Below, piece after piece: positions 52,544-62,742 of a DNA stretch of 64,000 nucleotides. Origin of the DNA: Rhodanobacter sp. 7MK24 (GTDB taxonomy: Bacteria; Pseudomonadota; Gammaproteobacteria; Xanthomonadales; Rhodanobacteraceae); the NCBI RefSeq assembly GCF_014842995.1, contig NZ_JACYXL010000005.1:124001-188000 (forward strand). The letters are read 5' to 3'. The notes beneath the pieces are model-generated. The model was given only the letters and a program-made list of their open reading frames with translations. It searched no databases and was not told the DNA's origin. Every line of letters starts with the position of its first letter. Within the stretch, counting starts at the first letter, position 1. The translations under genes and the position numbers were made by a program.

Positions 52544-53305
52544 ATGGATTTTAGCCGATACCGCAGCTGGCTCGGCGTGCCGTCATTGCTGCTGGCGGGA
52601 TTTGTCTCGACTGCGTCAGCGCTGGACAACCCCGGTTACGACCGTCCCGGTCTCGGCTTCACTCCGGTCGTGCTGGGCGCCGGCGACATCACGCTGGAAC
52701 AAGGTCTGCCGGACTGGAGTCTCGCCCGTGCCAGCAGCGGCGACAGCGCGCAATACACCGCCGACAGCCTGCTGCGGCTGGGTATCGGTCAATCGCTGGA
52801 ACTGCAATTCGGCAGCTCCTACAACCGACTCAGCCAAGGCGATGCGGTCGACTACGGACGCGGCGACAGCACCTTGGCGCTGAAATTCGCCCCGCCCGCA
52901 CGCGGCAACTTCAGCTGGGGGCTGCTGGGCAGCATCGAATTCACTGATGGCGCTAGCGACTTCCGCAACCCGCGCCGCCAGTACCTGCTGGGCACCGAGT
53001 TCAACTGGCAATTGGACGAACGCAATGGCCTCGCGCTGTACCTGGAAAACGTGCGCAGCGGCGGCCACGACAGCCGCCAACTCGCCGTCAGCGATGGTTA
53101 CGCCTTCACGCCGAGATTCAGCGGCTACGTCGAATTCGGCGTGATGGACGTGTCCGGCGTTGGCCAAGGCAGCCGCGCCGGCGCGGGCCTGGCATGGATG
53201 CTTACGCCACGCGTGCAACTGGATGCCAGCATGCGCCATCGCCTCGATGGCGCTGCGCCCGAGTGGGAAGCCGGACTCGGGATAGCGGTGTACTTCGGCC
53301 GCTGA
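52544..53305 (+). CDS. Outer-membrane beta-barrel protein (transporter/phenol MetA-like)
   Basis: This 253-residue exported protein has a signal peptide ending TASALDNPG. Alternating amphipathic strands run throughout, and it ends GIAVYFGR with a barrel-type C-terminal aromatic (Phe). The motif [17 protein letters not shown] and the strand pattern match the transporter/phenol-degradation-meta family of outer-membrane proteins. Substrate is unknown. The start is preceded by GGAG. Confidence 0.78.
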   Translation: MDFSRYRSWLGVPSLLLAGFVSTASALDNPGYDRPGLGFTPVVLGAGDITLEQGLPDWSLARASSGDSAQYTADSLLRLGIGQSLELQFGSSYNRLSQGDAVDYGRGDSTLALKFAPPARGNFSWGLLGSIEFTDGASDFRNPRRQYLLGTEFNWQLDERNGLALYLENVRSGGHDSRQLAVSDGYAFTPRFSGYVEFGVMDVSGVGQGSRAGAGLAWMLTPRVQLDASMRHRLDGAAPEWEAGLGIAVYFGR

Positions 53306-53398
53306 AAACCGCGACCGTCATCCGCCCGTCATGTATTCGCCACCCTTGCGCAAAGCCGCGGCGCGAAGCTGTGCGCAGGTCACGCGAGAGCAACCGTC

Positions 53399-54559
53399 AT
53401 GCGCATCGGCATCGTCAGCGAAACCTGGCTACCGGAGATCAATGGCGTCGCGCTCACCGTGTACGGTCTCGCCACCGGTCTGGTGGCACGCGGGCATACA
53501 GTCGAAGTGGTGCGTCCGCGTCAGGCGTGCCCGAGTGCCGCCGATGCCCATTTCGAAACCGTGTTCGCCCGTGGCGCGGCCCTGCCCCGCTACCCTGGCC
53601 TGCGCTTCGGCCTGCCCGCAGGACGGACCCTGCGCGAGCGTTGGTCGCTGGAACGCCCGGACGCCATCTACATCGCCACCGAAGGCCCGTTGGGCAGTTC
53701 GGCGCTGCGCGTGGCGAACGCCCTGCGCATCCCGGTCGCCTCCGGATTCCACACGCGCTTCGACAGCTATGCCAGCCACTACGGCCTGCGTTGGCTCACG
53801 CCGCTGGTGCGCGGCCACCTGCGCCGCTTCCACCGCCGCGCCGCCGCCACCCTCGTGCCCACCGAAGCGCTGGCACAGGAGCTCGCCTCGCTCGGCGTGG
53901 ACAATGCACGCCTGCTGCGCCGCGCTGTGGATACGCAACTGTTTCATCCCGGGCAGCGCGATCCGTCGCTGCGCGCGCAATGGAGCGTCGACGCCGGCAC
54001 ACCGGTGATGCTGTATGTGGGCCGCATCGCAGCGGAGAAGAACCTCGAGCTGGCTGTGCGGGCCTTCCGTACTGCGCAACAACAACTGCCCGCCATGCGC
54101 TTCGTGTGGGTGGGCGACGGCCCTGCGCGCGCTGCATTGCAGGCGGCGAACCCGGATTTCGTCTTCGCCGGCACCCAACGTGGCGAAGCATTGGCGCGGC
54201 ACATCGCCAGCACGGACTTGTTCCCTTTCCCAAGTCTCAGCGAGACCTTCGGCAACGTGATCCTTGAAGCGCTGGCCTGCGGAGTGCCGGTGATCGCCTA
54301 TCGCGAAGGCGCGGCACGCGAGCACCTGTGCGACGGCTACAACGGTTACTGCATCACGCCCGCCGATGCGGACGCATTCGTCACCGCCACCGCCACATTG
54401 GCCGGCAACCCCGGGCTGATCCGCCACATGGGCCGCCGCGCGCACGAAAGCATGGCGCGCCTGTCGCCGGATCAGGTCATCCGCGAATTCGAGTCCTTGT
54501 TGCGAGAACTGGCTGAGGAGCAGCGCCATGAGCATCATGCCGTCATCGTCCATGCCTAG
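53399..54559 (+). CDS. GT4-family glycosyltransferase
   Basis: This 386-residue GT-B enzyme starts MRIGIVSETWLPEINGVA. The nucleotide-sugar motifs are VGRIAAEKNLEL, FVWVGDGPARAAL and SLSETFGNVILEALACGVPVIA with the EX7E pair. It resembles mannosyl- or glucosyl-transferases acting on diacylglycerol or surface lipids. The acceptor cannot be deduced. It overlaps the PAP2 gene by 32 nt. Confidence 0.9.
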   Translation: MRIGIVSETWLPEINGVALTVYGLATGLVARGHTVEVVRPRQACPSAADAHFETVFARGAALPRYPGLRFGLPAGRTLRERWSLERPDAIYIATEGPLGSSALRVANALRIPVASGFHTRFDSYASHYGLRWLTPLVRGHLRRFHRRAAATLVPTEALAQELASLGVDNARLLRRAVDTQLFHPGQRDPSLRAQWSVDAGTPVMLYVGRIAAEKNLELAVRAFRTAQQQLPAMRFVWVGDGPARAALQAANPDFVFAGTQRGEALARHIASTDLFPFPSLSETFGNVILEALACGVPVIAYREGAAREHLCDGYNGYCITPADADAFVTATATLAGNPGLIRHMGRRAHESMARLSPDQVIREFESLLRELAEEQRHEHHAVIVHA

Positions 54560-55085
54560 AACCGTTGCCTTCGACCGTCGCGTCTGCGTGGCGGCGAACC
54601 GCTGGGGCACGCGCCGCGCAGTGGGCGTGTTCTTCGGCACCGTCAGCCGGCTCGGCGACGGCATGTTCTGGTACGCGCTGATGCTGGCCCTGGCCGTCTT
54701 GGAGGGACGGCGCGGATTGTTCGCGGCCGCGCACATGGCCGCCACCGGCATTGCTGCCCTGCAGCTGTATCGCCTGCTGAAACGGTACACGCGCCGGCCG
54801 CGCCCTTTCCGCGCCTGCCCCGGCGTGATCGCACACGTGCCGCCGCTGGACGAATTCAGCTTCCCTTCCGGCCATACCTTGCAGGCGGTGGGCTTCACCA
54901 TGGTGGCGCTGGCCTGGTACCCGCTGCTGGCACCGCTGCTGCTGACCTTCACCACGCTGGTCGCCGCATCGCGTGTCATCCTCGGCCTGCACTACCCCAG
55001 CGACGTGCTCGCTGCGATCGGCATCGGCGGTGCGCTTGGCACACTGTCGTTGTGGCTGGTGCACGCCATGACCATGCTTGTCTGA
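54528..55085 (+). CDS. PAP2-family membrane phosphatase
   Basis: This 185-residue integral membrane phosphatase has all three PAP2 motifs: KRYTRRPRPF, FPSGHT and SRVILGLHYPSDV. Candidates are phosphatidate, undecaprenyl diphosphate or lipid A phosphates. Its ATG at 54528 follows GAGGAG and lies inside the end of the glycosyltransferase gene, indicating translational coupling and a joint role in a glycolipid pathway. Confidence 0.9.
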   Translation: MSIMPSSSMPRTVAFDRRVCVAANRWGTRRAVGVFFGTVSRLGDGMFWYALMLALAVLEGRRGLFAAAHMAATGIAALQLYRLLKRYTRRPRPFRACPGVIAHVPPLDEFSFPSGHTLQAVGFTMVALAWYPLLAPLLLTFTTLVAASRVILGLHYPSDVLAAIGIGGALGTLSLWLVHAMTMLV

Positions 55086-55139
55086 GCAAAATCTGCGCAT
55101 CGCGTCGCGCACCACTGTGCGCTCAAGCACTTGCGCCAC

Positions 55140-55300
55140 CTATCCACAGGCTATGCCCATGTGCTTCCACATTTGTTGTGGAAAACGCGCAAAGGCTTGC
55201 GCAGAAATTCGTCAATGCGTGCCAAGTATCTGTTGCCAAAGCCGTGAACACGGCTTGTCCACAGCTTTGTTCGGCAGGCATCCACATTGACTGTGGAAAA
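55140..55300. other. Cluster of DnaA-box-like sites
   Basis: In the 244-bp gap after the PAP2 gene there are two exact TTTTCCACA boxes on the minus strand (55177-55185 and 55292-55300). Two near matches lie on the plus strand (CTATCCACA at 55140-55148, TTGTCCACA at 55255-55263). Weaker CCACA motifs lie at 55163 and 55278. No gene is seen here. Confidence 0.6.
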
Positions 55301-55329
55301 CACCGCGCAGCCGGGGAAACCTGGCCTCG

Positions 55330-56091
55330 CTACAGCCTCGATGCGAAAAAGCGGGCTGCGTTCAAATGAGCCGCGCAGGCCTGTGGTGTTGCCGCATCGA
55401 GAAAAAAGGCATGTCCGCCCTTGTAGATATCGAAGTCGGCCTCGTCGCCCAGACGCCTCGCCATTCGCTTGAGTCCTGCTCCCACCGCCAAGGGAAAGGT
55501 CTTATCCCCGTCGCCCCATATCAGACGGAGCGGTGGCAAGGCATGCACAGGGTCTGTGTAACCCTCCGGGAATCCGCCATCGACAATCACAAGCGCGTCG
55601 ATGTCCGTACTGTTGGCCGAGACCGCCAAGGCCATCTCCGCTCCAAGCGATATCCCGAGCAGTCCGACCTTTCCAGCATGCCCAGACTGCGCATGGTAGT
55701 AAGTCGCTACGCTACGGATCGTTGCGATCCATCCGGACTGGTGTTTGGCGTAGTAGCGCTCGCGGGCATCGGAGCTACCCGCACGGCCGATGGCGCTCAC
55801 ATCCTTCGGGGAAAGGAAGTGCACCAGGCAAGCTCGCAAACCCTCGCTGCGAAGCGCTCGCCCGATCTCCTCATAAGCCGGCGACCAGAACCCCTTGCTG
55901 CCACTCAGCACGAGGACCGTCGGGTACGCGAAATCCGCCTTATCGGCGAAACACTCGACCAGCACGCTTCCGGTCGGCGTTTGCAGCGTCAGTGACTCGC
56001 GCGCAGCCGCGCTGGCCTTTCCAGTCGTGGCCAAAAACATGAGCGCGAACAGCGCAAGCGAATGGACGCGAGCCCAACGTCTCATCATCAT
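55330..56091 (-). CDS. Secreted alpha/beta hydrolase (dienelactone-hydrolase-like)
   Basis: This 253-residue exported protein has a signal peptide (LALFALMFLATTGKASA) and an alpha/beta hydrolase fold. The nucleophile Ser is in LLGISLGAEMAL, the acid Asp in IWGDGDKTFP and the His in YKGGHAFFL. It is DLH-like. A cytosolic DLH would lack the signal peptide, so an exported esterase is likely. The ATG at 56091 is the first of three consecutive Met codons. A TTG upstream is possible. Base composition is lower in GC than its neighbours. Confidence 0.82.
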   Translation of the reverse strand: MMMRRWARVHSLALFALMFLATTGKASAAARESLTLQTPTGSVLVECFADKADFAYPTVLVLSGSKGFWSPAYEEIGRALRSEGLRACLVHFLSPKDVSAIGRAGSSDARERYYAKHQSGWIATIRSVATYYHAQSGHAGKVGLLGISLGAEMALAVSANSTDIDALVIVDGGFPEGYTDPVHALPPLRLIWGDGDKTFPLAVGAGLKRMARRLGDEADFDIYKGGHAFFLDAATPQACAAHLNAARFFASRL

Positions 56092-56129
56092 CACGACCGA
56101 GGTCAAACGCCCTTCCCCGCGAAACGAAC

Positions 56130-56151
56130 GACGCCGCCCGCAGGCGGCGTC
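56130..56151 (-). terminator. Terminator downstream of accD
   Basis: Perfect 9-bp arms (GACGCCGCC and GGCGGCGTC) with a 4-nt loop are followed on the minus strand by GTTCGTTTCG, 20 bp after the accD stop codon. Confidence 0.75.
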
Positions 56152-56170
56152 ATCGGTTGCGAAGCCGTCG

Positions 56171-57040
56171 TTACGCCGCGCGCGGCGCCTTTTCCAGCAG
56201 GTTGAGCAGGTCGGCGAGCTTGTCGCGCATCTCGCGGCGGTCGACGATCATGTCGATGGCGCCGTGCTCCAGCAGGAACTCGGAACGCTGGAAACCTTCG
56301 GGCAGGGTTTCGCGCACGGTCTGCTCGATCACGCGCGGGCCGGCGAAGCCGATCAGCGCCTTCGGTTCGCCGATGTTGATGTCGCCCAGCATGCCCAGGC
56401 TGGCGGAGACACCGCCGGTGGACGGATTGGTCAGCACGCTGATGTAGGGCACGCCGGCATCGCGCAGCTTGGCCAGCACGGCGGAGGACTTGGCCATCTG
56501 CATCAGCGAATACAGGCCTTCCTGCATGCGCATGCCGCCGCTGGCGGCGAAGCACACCAGCGCACTTTTCTCGGCCAGCGCCCGCTCGCCCGCGCGGGCG
56601 AATTTCTCACCGCCCACCGATCCCATCGAGCCGCCGACGAAGCCGAACTCGAATGCGGTAGCGACCAGCGGACGGCCCTTCAGGCGGCCGTTCATCGCGA
56701 CCAGCGCGTCCTTCTCGCCGCTGCTCTTCTGCGAGGCGACGATGCGCTCGCGGTATTTCTTGGAATCGCGGAACTTGAGTGGGTCGGTGGCCTCCATGCT
56801 CGGCCACAGTTCCTGCGTGGAGCCTTCGTCGAACAACGCGAGCAGGCGCGTGCGGGCACGGATGGCGTGATGGTGCCCGCACTTGGGGCAGACCATCAGG
56901 TTGCGCTCCAGCTCCGGCTTGTACAGCACCGAGCCACAGCCTGCGCACTTCTCCCACACGCCCTCGGGCACCTTGCCCTTGCCTGCACCGGAGCCTTGCG
57001 TGTGCGCACGCGGGTTCATGATTTTCTGCAGCCAGTTCAT
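56171..57040 (-). CDS. accD: Acetyl-CoA carboxylase carboxyltransferase subunit beta
   Basis: This 289-residue subunit works with AccA to make malonyl-CoA. The C4 zinc finger has Cys32, Cys35, Cys51 and Cys54. CoA-binding and oxyanion regions include [19 protein letters not shown] and [15 protein letters not shown]. It is 143 bp downstream of trpA in the conserved trpBA-accD order. Confidence 0.97.
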   Translation of the reverse strand: MNWLQKIMNPRAHTQGSGAGKGKVPEGVWEKCAGCGSVLYKPELERNLMVCPKCGHHHAIRARTRLLALFDEGSTQELWPSMEATDPLKFRDSKKYRERIVASQKSSGEKDALVAMNGRLKGRPLVATAFEFGFVGGSMGSVGGEKFARAGERALAEKSALVCFAASGGMRMQEGLYSLMQMAKSSAVLAKLRDAGVPYISVLTNPSTGGVSASLGMLGDINIGEPKALIGFAGPRVIEQTVRETLPEGFQRSEFLLEHGAIDMIVDRREMRDKLADLLNLLEKAPRAA

Positions 57041-57183
57041 AGCGATGCCTCTAGTGAAGCGCGCATTCTAGCCGAGATCGCTGGAAGCACCGGACGCCGG
57101 CGTGTGGTGCGCTCCTTCAGCGGAGCCCGAAGTGACTCTCGAGATCGTCCATCGTGCACAGAAAAGTCGCTGAAGAACGCAAC

Positions 57184-57984
57184 TCAACGCGCGTCGAGCG
57201 CATCCCGTACGGGTTGCAGGAACGCACGCACGCGTTCGGCAATCTCATCCACCGAAGCCGCGCCCGCCAACCGCTCCACCAGCGCGCTGCCGATCACCAC
57301 CGCATCGGCGAAAGCGGCAATGGCTTTCGCGCTTTCCGCATCGCGCACACCGAAGCCGACGGCCACCGGCGCCTTCGCATGCGCACGCACGTCCGCCACG
57401 CGCGCCGCGATATCCGTGGTGCTCAATCGCGCGGCGCCGGTGATGCCGGCGAACGATACGTAGTAGAGAAAGCCCTCGGCCGCCGCGCACAGTTTCGACA
57501 AGCGGTCCGGCGCCGTGGTGGGCGCGGCGAGCAGGATCTGCGCGAGACCGGCCGCGCGCAGCGGCGCCAGCACTTCGGACTCTTCCAGCGGGCAGTCCAC
57601 CAGCAGCACGCCGTCGACGCCGGCCTGCACGGCTTCCGCCGCGAAGCGCGCATAGCCGTGGATCTCGATGGGGTTCAGATAGCCCATCAACACCACCGGC
57701 GTATCGGCATCGCGCCGGCGGAATTCGGTGACCCAGCCCAGCACGTCGCCCAGGCCCACTCCCTTGGCGATGGCACGCTCGCTGGCGTGCTGGATCACCG
57801 GGCCATCGGCCATCGGATCGGAGAACGGCACGCCAAGCTCGATCACGTCGGCACCGGATTCGACCAGTGCGTGCATCAGCGCCACCGCATGTCCGGGCGA
57901 CGGATCGCCGGCGGTAACGAAGGGAATCAGGCCGGTGCGGCCGGCGGACTTCAGCGCCGCAAAACGACGGTCGATGCGATTCAT
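57184..57984 (-). CDS. trpA: Tryptophan synthase alpha subunit
   Basis: This 266-residue TIM-barrel enzyme cleaves indole-3-glycerol phosphate. The catalytic Glu and Asp are in [18 protein letters not shown]. The phosphate-binding end is [14 protein letters not shown]. It overlaps trpB by 4 nt. Confidence 0.97.
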   Translation of the reverse strand: MNRIDRRFAALKSAGRTGLIPFVTAGDPSPGHAVALMHALVESGADVIELGVPFSDPMADGPVIQHASERAIAKGVGLGDVLGWVTEFRRRDADTPVVLMGYLNPIEIHGYARFAAEAVQAGVDGVLLVDCPLEESEVLAPLRAAGLAQILLAAPTTAPDRLSKLCAAAEGFLYYVSFAGITGAARLSTTDIAARVADVRAHAKAPVAVGFGVRDAESAKAIAAFADAVVIGSALVERLAGAASVDEIAERVRAFLQPVRDALDAR

Positions 57985-59192
57985 ACCTGCACTCCTTCAC
58001 GCGCCGCGATGGTGTGCACGTCCTTGTCACCACGACCGGAGAGGTTGCACAGCACGATGCCGTCCTTCGGATACTCGCGCGCCAGCTTGATCGCCTGCGC
58101 CACCGCATGGCTGGATTCCAGCGCTGCAAGGATGCCCTCGGTGCGCGCCAGCAGGTGGAACGCCTCCAGCGCTTCGTCGTCGGTGACACCCACGTATTCG
58201 GCGCGCCCCGCGTCCTTGAGGAAGGCGTGCTCGGGGCCGACGCCTGGGTAGTCCAGGCCCGCCGACACCGAATGCGTCTCGGTGATCTGGCCGTCGTCGT
58301 CGCACAGCACATAGGTGCGGTTGCCGTGCAGCACGCCGGGCCGGCCGGCGGCCAGGGACGCCGCATGATGGCCGGTGGCGATGCCCTCGCCCGCTGCCTC
58401 GGCGCCGACGATGCGAACGTCGCGATCGTTGAGGAAGGCATGGAACAGGCCGATAGCATTCGAGCCGCCACCCACGCAGGCAGTGAGTACATCCGGCAGG
58501 CGGCCGTACTGCTCCAGCAGCTGCGCGCGCGCCTCGCGGCCGACGATGGCGTTGAAGTCGCGCACCATGAGCGGATACGGGTGCGGCCCGGCCACGGTGC
58601 CGATGATGTAGAAGGTGTCGGCCACGTTGGTGACCCAGTCGCGCATCGCCTCGTTCAGCGCGTCCTTCAGCGTCTTCGAGCCGGAAGTCACCGGCACCAC
58701 TTCGGCGCCTAGCAGCTTCATGCGGTAGACGTTGATCTTCTGCCGCTCGATGTCGGTGGCGCCCATGTAGACCACGCATTCCAGCCCCAGCCGCGCTGCC
58801 ACCGTGGCGCTGGCCACGCCATGCTGGCCTGCGCCGGTCTCGGCGATGATGCGGGTCTTGCCCATGTGCCGCGCTACCAGCGCCTGGCCCACGGTGTTGT
58901 TGATCTTGTGCGCGCCAGTGTGATTCAGGTCCTCGCGCTTGAGCAGAATGCGCGCGCCGCCCACGTGCCTGGTCAACCGCTCGGCGAAATACACCGGGCT
59001 GGGCCGGCCCACGTAATGCGTGAGGTCGCGATCAAGCTCGGCGACGAAGGCCGGATCTTTGCGCAGGCGCAGGTAGGCCTCGGTCAGTTCAGCCAGCGGC
59101 GCCATCAGGGTTTCGGCGACATAGCTGCCGCCAAACTGGCCGAAGCGACCTTGGGCGTCGGGGAAAGCGTGGAAATCCCGGATCTCGGGCAT
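57981..59192 (-). CDS. trpB: Tryptophan synthase beta subunit
   Basis: This 403-residue PLP enzyme joins indole and serine. The Schiff-base Lys is in [17 protein letters not shown], with the Glu in ETGAGQHG and the phosphate cup in [10 protein letters not shown]. The start at 59192 is preceded by GGAG. It is divergent from a TrpI-like LysR gene across a 103-bp gap, as in pseudomonads. Confidence 0.97.
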   Translation of the reverse strand: MPEIRDFHAFPDAQGRFGQFGGSYVAETLMAPLAELTEAYLRLRKDPAFVAELDRDLTHYVGRPSPVYFAERLTRHVGGARILLKREDLNHTGAHKINNTVGQALVARHMGKTRIIAETGAGQHGVASATVAARLGLECVVYMGATDIERQKINVYRMKLLGAEVVPVTSGSKTLKDALNEAMRDWVTNVADTFYIIGTVAGPHPYPLMVRDFNAIVGREARAQLLEQYGRLPDVLTACVGGGSNAIGLFHAFLNDRDVRIVGAEAAGEGIATGHHAASLAAGRPGVLHGNRTYVLCDDDGQITETHSVSAGLDYPGVGPEHAFLKDAGRAEYVGVTDDEALEAFHLLARTEGILAALESSHAVAQAIKLAREYPKDGIVLCNLSGRGDKDVHTIAAREGVQV

Positions 59193-59295
59193 GGGAACTC
59201 CAAAAGGAAGCACGGCGACAGGCTCACACCTTAACGCCTTGGCTTCCCATGAAAAAGCGAAAAGATCGCCTCGATACTTGAGCTAGACTCACAGC

Positions 59296-60189
59296 ATGTC
59301 GGATCGCGACCTGCCTTCGCTGAATGCCCTGCGTGCTTTCGAGGCTGCCGCGCGGCTGGGCAGCATGAGCCTTGCCGCACAGGAATTGCACGTCACTCAT
59401 GGGGCCGTCAGCCGGCAGGTCCGCGCGCTGGAAGAAGCTCTGGGCCAGCCGTTATTCGCCCGGCAAGGGCGTGGCGTCGCGCTCACCGCGATAGGCCAGC
59501 AGCTGCGCGAACAGTGCAGCACCGCGTTCGGGCAACTGCGCGAGGGCTGGCTGCAGTTGCGGAATAAGCGCGCTGCCGCGGCCTGCGTTCTCGGCTGTTC
59601 CGGCAGTGTGCTCGCGCGCTGGGTGATTCCGCGACTGGAGCGCCTGCGCCACGATCTCCCTGCACTGACGTTGCATCTGGCTGTGCAGGAAGAACCTGTG
59701 GTCGACCATCTGGCCAACGTGGATGCTGCCCTGTTGCTGGCCGCGCCGCCGTGGCCCAGCGGCTGGCAGGTGCATGAGCTGGCGCCGGAACGTATCGGAC
59801 CCGTGCTCAGCCCGCGCTATCCCGGCGCCGACCGTCTGCGCGAGCTGCCCGCCAGCGCGCTGTGCGACGAACCGCTGCTGCATACCGCCTCGCGCCCGCA
59901 GGCGTGGCCGGAATGGGCGCGCGCCATGGACCTGCCGCCCGAATCATTGCAGCAGGCCCAGGCCCTGCCCCATCTCTACTTCCTGCTGGAAGCCGCGGCA
60001 GCGGGGCTGGGCGTGGCCATCGCGCCGCAGCCACTGGTGGCCGACGACCTCGCCAGCGGGCGGCTGCTTGCACCGTGGGGGTTTCGCGAAACCTCCGCGC
60101 GCTGGGCGCTGGTTTCAACACGGCGCACCGACGATGCACGGTTCGCGGCGCTGGCGGACTGGCTGCGCCACGAATTGGCTGAGGCGTGA
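59296..60189 (+). CDS. LysR-type regulator, TrpI-like
   Basis: This 297-residue LysR protein has an N-terminal winged helix (LNALRAFEAAARLGSMSLAAQEL and THGAVSRQVRALEEALG) and a periplasmic-binding-like effector domain. Divergence from trpBA suggests it is the TrpI-type activator responding to indoleglycerol phosphate. This is inferred from position, since GcvA-like paralogues look similar. Confidence 0.85.
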   Translation: MSDRDLPSLNALRAFEAAARLGSMSLAAQELHVTHGAVSRQVRALEEALGQPLFARQGRGVALTAIGQQLREQCSTAFGQLREGWLQLRNKRAAAACVLGCSGSVLARWVIPRLERLRHDLPALTLHLAVQEEPVVDHLANVDAALLLAAPPWPSGWQVHELAPERIGPVLSPRYPGADRLRELPASALCDEPLLHTASRPQAWPEWARAMDLPPESLQQAQALPHLYFLLEAAAAGLGVAIAPQPLVADDLASGRLLAPWGFRETSARWALVSTRRTDDARFAALADWLRHELAEA

Positions 60190-60199
60190 AACGGCGCTG

Positions 60200-61234
60200 T
60201 CAGAGATTCTGCCGCGCCCCCTCCTTCAGCTTCTCCACGACCTCCGGCGTCTGCGGCCCCAGCACGCCACGGCGATGCTCGGGGATGTGCGCCACGGTTT
60301 CCTCGCCGCCGAACACGTAATAGTCCAGCAGCCTGCGCCACTGCTCCCGTTCCGCCGTAGGCAGTTCGCGGAAGGCCAGCAGGCAATGAAACAGCGCCGC
60401 GCGCGCGTAGCCGGAGTTGTAGCCGGGCACGTCCACCGGACTCCACCAGTAGTTCATCAACGCGTTGAGCTGCTGCAGCGATTCCACGTTGTGCCACCAC
60501 AGCGGCGGCATGTAGATCGCGTCGCCGGGGTGGAGTTCGGCCACCTGCGCGGCGGCCAGCGCCTGCTTCAGGCGCGGATAGCGCGGGTCATCGGGCCGGT
60601 CCAGTCGCGCCAGGCTGATTGCTGCGCCGGTGGGCGCGAAATCCAGCGGACCGATGTAGAGGTTGGGCAGTTGCTCGGGCGGGAACAGGGTGAAACGCCG
60701 CGCGCCGCACAGCACGCAGGCGATGTTGCGCATCGAGTCGAAATGGGTGGGTGTGGTGGCCTTGTTGCCCACCCACAGGCGCGGCTCCACCGAGGGATCG
60801 AGGAACGGCAGCTGGTGGTCTTCCAGCAAGCCCGGCAGGCATTCGCGCACGCGCGCGCTCTGGATCACCAGCGCCGGCGCGTTCTCCCGCCGGCTGTAGC
60901 TGGCCAGTCGCTGCAGGCCCATGGTTACCGGCACCTTGAAGTGCTGGTAGTTCATCTCGCCCAGGTCCGCCGAGTAGCCGACGATGCCGTCGGCCTCCGG
61001 CGCCACCATCAGGGTGCTGACGTCGGTGCCGTTGTCCAGCTCGGCCAGCCGCTGCGCAAAGGCGGTGTCGGACTGCAGCCCGAGCTTCACGAGCGGCCAA
61101 TCGCGCACCAGGCCACGGATCACCAGCGGCCGATCCCGATCGACCAGGATGCGCGGATCGAACGGATGATCGGCGTCGACCCGGCACTCCTCCATCGCGG
61201 TCGGTGTCGGCACCGTGCTGGAACCTTCGCTCAT
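60200..61234 (-). CDS. Cupin_8/JmjC-like Fe(II)/2-oxoglutarate oxygenase
   Basis: This 344-residue protein has a Cupin_8 core. The iron ligands fit TTPTHFDSMRN (HxD) and MPPLWWHNVES (distal His), and the start of the fold reads RPLVIRGLVRDWP. Family members hydroxylate proteins or small molecules, but the substrate here is unknown. It begins 2 bp after the trpF stop codon, so it is co-transcribed with truA-trpF. Confidence 0.85.
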   Translation of the reverse strand: MSEGSSTVPTPTAMEECRVDADHPFDPRILVDRDRPLVIRGLVRDWPLVKLGLQSDTAFAQRLAELDNGTDVSTLMVAPEADGIVGYSADLGEMNYQHFKVPVTMGLQRLASYSRRENAPALVIQSARVRECLPGLLEDHQLPFLDPSVEPRLWVGNKATTPTHFDSMRNIACVLCGARRFTLFPPEQLPNLYIGPLDFAPTGAAISLARLDRPDDPRYPRLKQALAAAQVAELHPGDAIYMPPLWWHNVESLQQLNALMNYWWSPVDVPGYNSGYARAALFHCLLAFRELPTAEREQWRRLLDYYVFGGEETVAHIPEHRRGVLGPQTPEVVEKLKEGARQNL

Positions 61235-61236
61235 GG

Positions 61237-61866
61237 CTAGCCTTCCCCTTCGTCCGCGGCGCGCACCGCCGCGATGAAATCATGCAACTTGCCGGCATCC
61301 TTGATGCCCGGCGCCGACTCCACGCCGCTGGCCACGTCCACCGCCCATGGCCGCGCCGCACGTATCGCCGCGCCGACGTTGCCCGCATGCAAGCCACCGG
61401 CAAGGATCACCGGCTGCGCAAGGCCACGCGGCAGCAGCGACCAGTCGAATGCCTTGCCGCTGCCGCCGGCTTCGCCCGCGACATGGCCGTCCAGCAGCAG
61501 CGCGGCGGCGCGAGGGTAGTCGTGCAGGCGCGGCAACGCCGCAGCGCCCTCGCCCATTGCGATGGCCTTGAGGTACGGGCGCCTGAACTGCGCGCACCAG
61601 TCGTCGGCCTCGCCGCCGTGGAACTGCAGCAGATCGGGCTGCACCGTCGCGATGACTTCCTCGACCAGGGCAGCCTCGTCGTCCATGAACAAGGCCACGG
61701 CATCCACGAACGGCGGGAGGGCCTGGCGGATCGCCCGCGCCTGTTCCAGCGCCACCCGCCGCTTGCTGCGCGCGGTGAACACCAGGCCGATCGCATCCGC
61801 GCCCAGCCGGGCAGCGAGCAAGGCGTCCTCGGTGCGGGTCATGCCGCAACACTTGATGCGGGTCAT
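61237..61866 (-). CDS. trpF: Phosphoribosylanthranilate isomerase
   Basis: This 209-residue TIM-barrel isomerase of tryptophan synthesis has the catalytic Cys7 in [13 protein letters not shown] and the Asp in LLLDGHVAG. The phosphate site is [11 protein letters not shown] and [12 protein letters not shown]. Its start overlaps the truA stop codon by 4 nt. Confidence 0.96.
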   Translation of the reverse strand: MTRIKCCGMTRTEDALLAARLGADAIGLVFTARSKRRVALEQARAIRQALPPFVDAVALFMDDEAALVEEVIATVQPDLLQFHGGEADDWCAQFRRPYLKAIAMGEGAAALPRLHDYPRAAALLLDGHVAGEAGGSGKAFDWSLLPRGLAQPVILAGGLHAGNVGAAIRAARPWAVDVASGVESAPGIKDAGKLHDFIAAVRAADEGEG

Positions 61867-62630
61867 TGCGATACCTCCGCAGGCAGGCCCCAGTGCGCTT
61901 CGTAACGCGGGCCGAGGAAGGTCAGGCCCGATGATGGCGCGGTAGGCCCGGCTACTTCGCGATTGCGGCCAGCCAGCAGCTCGGCAACCCATTCGACCGG
62001 CTGCTCGCCACGCCCCACCGGCAGCAGCGATCCGACGATGTTGCGCACCATGTGGTGCAGGAAGGCATTCGCCTCGATCTCCACGATCACCTGCTCGCCC
62101 TCGCGCCGCACGCCTGCCGCCAGCACACAACGGCGCGGATGGGCGGCCTGGCATGAGGTTGCGCGGAACGCGGAGAAATCGTGTTCGCCCACCAGCGCCT
62201 GTGCGGCGGCATGCATGCGAGCGGCATCCAGCGGCAGGCGTTCCCAGGTGACATAACGCGCGTCCAGCGCCGCACGCACCTGCCGGTTCAGGACGGTATA
62301 GCGGTAACGCCGGCTGCGGGCGGAAAAGCGCGCATGGAAATCCTCCGCCACCGGCTGCGCCCACAGCACAGCCACGCTGTGCGGCAGGTTGGAAGTGGCG
62401 CCGAGCAACCAGCCGCGCATCTCGCGTTCCACCGGCGCGTCAAAATGCACCACCTGGCAGCGGCCGTGCACACCCGCATCGGTTCGCCCTGCGCAGGTCA
62501 CCTCGACCGGCTGCGCGGCGACCTTCGACAAAGCCTGTTCCAACGCGCCCTGCACCGTGCTGCCATGGGTGAGGCGTTGCCAGCCAAGGAAGTCGGTGCC
62601 GTCGTATTCGATGCCCAGGGCGATGCGCAT
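61863..62630 (-). CDS. truA: tRNA pseudouridine(38-40) synthase
   Basis: This 255-residue TruA modifies the anticodon stem of many tRNAs. The catalytic Asp is in [38 protein letters not shown] and [14 protein letters not shown] are also diagnostic. It lies between fimV and trpF, as in related genomes. Confidence 0.96.
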   Translation of the reverse strand: MRIALGIEYDGTDFLGWQRLTHGSTVQGALEQALSKVAAQPVEVTCAGRTDAGVHGRCQVVHFDAPVEREMRGWLLGATSNLPHSVAVLWAQPVAEDFHARFSARSRRYRYTVLNRQVRAALDARYVTWERLPLDAARMHAAAQALVGEHDFSAFRATSCQAAHPRRCVLAAGVRREGEQVIVEIEANAFLHHMVRNIVGSLLPVGRGEQPVEWVAELLAGRNREVAGPTAPSSGLTFLGPRYEAHWGLPAEVSQ

Positions 62631-62678
62631 GGATCGTGCTGTCGATTCAAAGCGGAGAGCGTAACAGGCATCTTCCTT

Positions 62679-62736
62679 GCGATCGCCCCTGATCGCGAAA
62701 ATCAAACGGACGGCCAGCCGTGGCCACACTCCTCAA
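62679..62736 (+). repeat. 58-bp double-hairpin repeat, copy B
   Basis: Hairpin 1 is GCGATCG-CCCC-TGATCGC with one mismatch. The spacer is GAAAATCAAACGG, hairpin 2 is GGCCA-GCCG-TGGCC, and the tail is CACTCCTCAA. It is the most diverged copy, 64 bp from copy C. Confidence 0.8.
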
Positions 62737-62742
62737 TCATTC

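Noticed and set aside
50029-52554. An 841-codon plus-strand frame opposite zur and gltX
   Set aside because: It is a shadow of gltX and the zinc genes with low-complexity His/Arg/Leu content and no plausible start.
53429-54979. A 516-codon minus-strand frame opposite the glycosyltransferase and PAP2 genes
   Set aside because: It is an antisense artefact of high GC, without domain signatures.
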